The notes below the pieces were generated by a model. The model did not search any database. It was not told the DNA's origin and saw nothing but the letters and a program-made list of their open reading frames with translations. A program made the position numbers and the translations under genes. Of a stretch of DNA of 64,000 bases, positions 63,198 through 64,000 are shown piece by piece (position 1 is the stretch's first letter; every line of letters starts with the position of its first letter). The stretch is from Chryseobacterium cucumeris. Its GTDB lineage: Bacteria > Bacteroidota > Bacteroidia > Flavobacteriales > Weeksellaceae. The stretch lies in the NCBI RefSeq assembly GCF_016775705.1, contig NZ_CP068760.1, positions 620,001 through 684,000 on the forward strand. Direction: 5' to 3'.

Positions 63198-63405
63198 GAT
63201 TCCTGCGGAGTGACAGATGGGTGGATAAACGATAGTAGTGAAAGCAAAGAATAGATCAGCTGTAAGAATGAATAATTTTATGCTAAACCGGTAATGATCT
63301 TTCAGTAGTGTCGTAAACATCCATTTCCAGTTGTGCTATGGTTTAACTGACGTCTTTCTATTTCATTTGTGCCGCTTCTTTCTACTGTGTCATTCCGCAG
63401 GAATC
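63198..63405. repeat. Inverted-end intergenic element, copy 1
   Basis: About 208 bp bounded by GATTCCTGCGGAGTGACA (63198-63215) and its near-exact inverse TGTCATTCCGCAGGAATC (63388-63405). The core includes GATAAACGATAGTAGTG (63224-63240), AATGATCTTTCA and CCAGTTGTGCTATG. No coding frame. The form is that of a non-autonomous mobile or structured repeat. Confidence 0.75.
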
Positions 63406-63506
63406 CAACCCCTCCTTTATTAGAGTCTTTAGGATTCCTTTAATTCAGACAATTTGATATTGTAAAATTGTTTGATGATAATTAATTAAGACATATGGAT
63501 TGCAGA

Positions 63507-63716
63507 GACTCCTGCGGAGAGACAGATGGGTGGGATAAACGATAGTAGTGAAAGCAAAAAATGATCAGCCGTAAGAATAATAAATTTTAGGCTGAACCGG
63601 GGTTAATGATCTTTCAACAGTGTCATAAACATCCCTTTCCAGTTGTGCTATGATTCAGCTGGCGTCTTTCTCTTTCATTTGCGCCCTTCTTTCCACTGTG
63701 TCATTCCGTAGGAATC
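63507..63716. repeat. Inverted-end intergenic element, copy 2
   Basis: About 210 bp with ends GACTCCTGCGGAGAGACA and TGTCATTCCGTAGGAATC. The same core word GATAAACGATAGTAGTG lies at 63534-63550, 310 bp after copy 1. Confidence 0.75.
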
Positions 63717-63796
63717 CACCGCCTCCTTTATTAGAGTCTTGAGAGTTCAAAAAAGCAAAAGTAATACTGCTGAGTTGTTTGATAATACTTTGTTGA

Positions 63797-64000
63797 GGCT
63801 CCTGCGGAGTGACAAATAGTTGGGATAAACGATAGTAGTGAAAGTAAAGAATGAACAGCTGTAAGAATAATAAATTTTAGGCTGAACCGGGGTAATGATC
63901 TTTCAATAGTGACGTAAACCATCCCTTCCCAATTGATCTATTGGTTCCGATGGCGTCTTTCTCTTTCACTTGTACCGCTTATTCTACTGTGTCATCCGCA
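63797..64000. repeat. Inverted-end intergenic element, copy 3 (reaches window end)
   Basis: It begins GGCTCCTGCGGAGTGACA (63797-63814), with the core word at 63824-63840, 290 bp after copy 2. The right end is cut by the window border at GTGTCATCCGCA. A reading frame of 63 codons on the minus strand inside it is not a gene. Confidence 0.7.

Noticed and set aside
63731..63922. 63-codon minus-strand frame
   Set aside because: It lies inside and between copies of the repeat element, with no start context or recognisable protein.
63198..64000. Regular repeats at the window end as a CRISPR array
   Set aside because: Period of about 300 bp, repeat units of about 210 bp with inverted ends and related spacers; no cas genes. 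It does not fit CRISPR.

Overview
The window comes from a low-GC member of the Bacteroidota, almost certainly a Chryseobacterium-like flavobacterium (Weeksellaceae). Supporting signs are TonB-dependent SusC/SusD pairs, secreted proteins with type IX secretion (T9SS) C-terminal sorting tails, family proteins typical of this phylum (DUF3667, DUF4407, DUF4252, GlmU-family), L31 of type B, few Shine-Dalgarno sites, and promoters of the flavobacterial form TTG-N16-19-TAnnTTTG.

Layout. 1-2.9 kb: three related small secreted proteins around trmB. 3.0-4.9 kb: ribosomal operon rplM-rpsI-rpsB on the minus strand, followed at once by a terminator with no tsf. 5.0-8.5 kb: a candidate sigma-54-driven short transcript, a DUF3667 membrane protein and a two-gene operon of unknown function. 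8.8-17.4 kb: housekeeping and enzymes (fused acyl-CoA mutase IcmF, Dph6-like ligase, serine hydrolase, 2'-5' RNA ligase-like protein, secreted M64 peptidase, ruvC). 17.5-32.4 kb: DUF4407 protein, secreted tail-collar protein with a T9SS neighbour, M43 metalloprotease, guaB, an ECF sigma/anti-sigma/DUF4252-DUF2807 operon, GlmU-family protein, rpmE2, MazG-like protein and aroA.

33.6-52.4 kb is dominated by phosphoester-degrading genes: a PI-PLC-type lipoprotein, a GDPD-like/alkaline phosphatase fusion downstream of a SusCD pair, and a second SusCD pair followed by a phosphocholine-specific phospholipase C. Three separate promoters here carry 11-bp-spaced TTAA-type direct repeats about 26-27 bp upstream of the -7 box. 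That is the geometry of a PHO box and suggests a phosphate-starvation regulon that takes apart phospholipids and imports products through SusCD pores.

52.6-57.9 kb holds a tight five-gene operon that I do not recognise as a described system. It encodes a small secreted subunit, a two-domain periplasmic chaperone-like protein, a 917-residue usher-like outer-membrane barrel, a second paralogous subunit and a third small secreted protein. It looks like a Bacteroidota analogue of a chaperone-usher surface-fibre system, with an internal hairpin after the first subunit that could set subunit stoichiometry.

58-62.9 kb carries a third SusCD pair without the 11-bp repeats. The last 1.1 kb has no gene and contains three copies of a roughly 210-bp element with inverted ends, repeated about every 300 bp. 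No tRNA, rRNA, CRISPR array, insertion-sequence transposase or prophage was seen.
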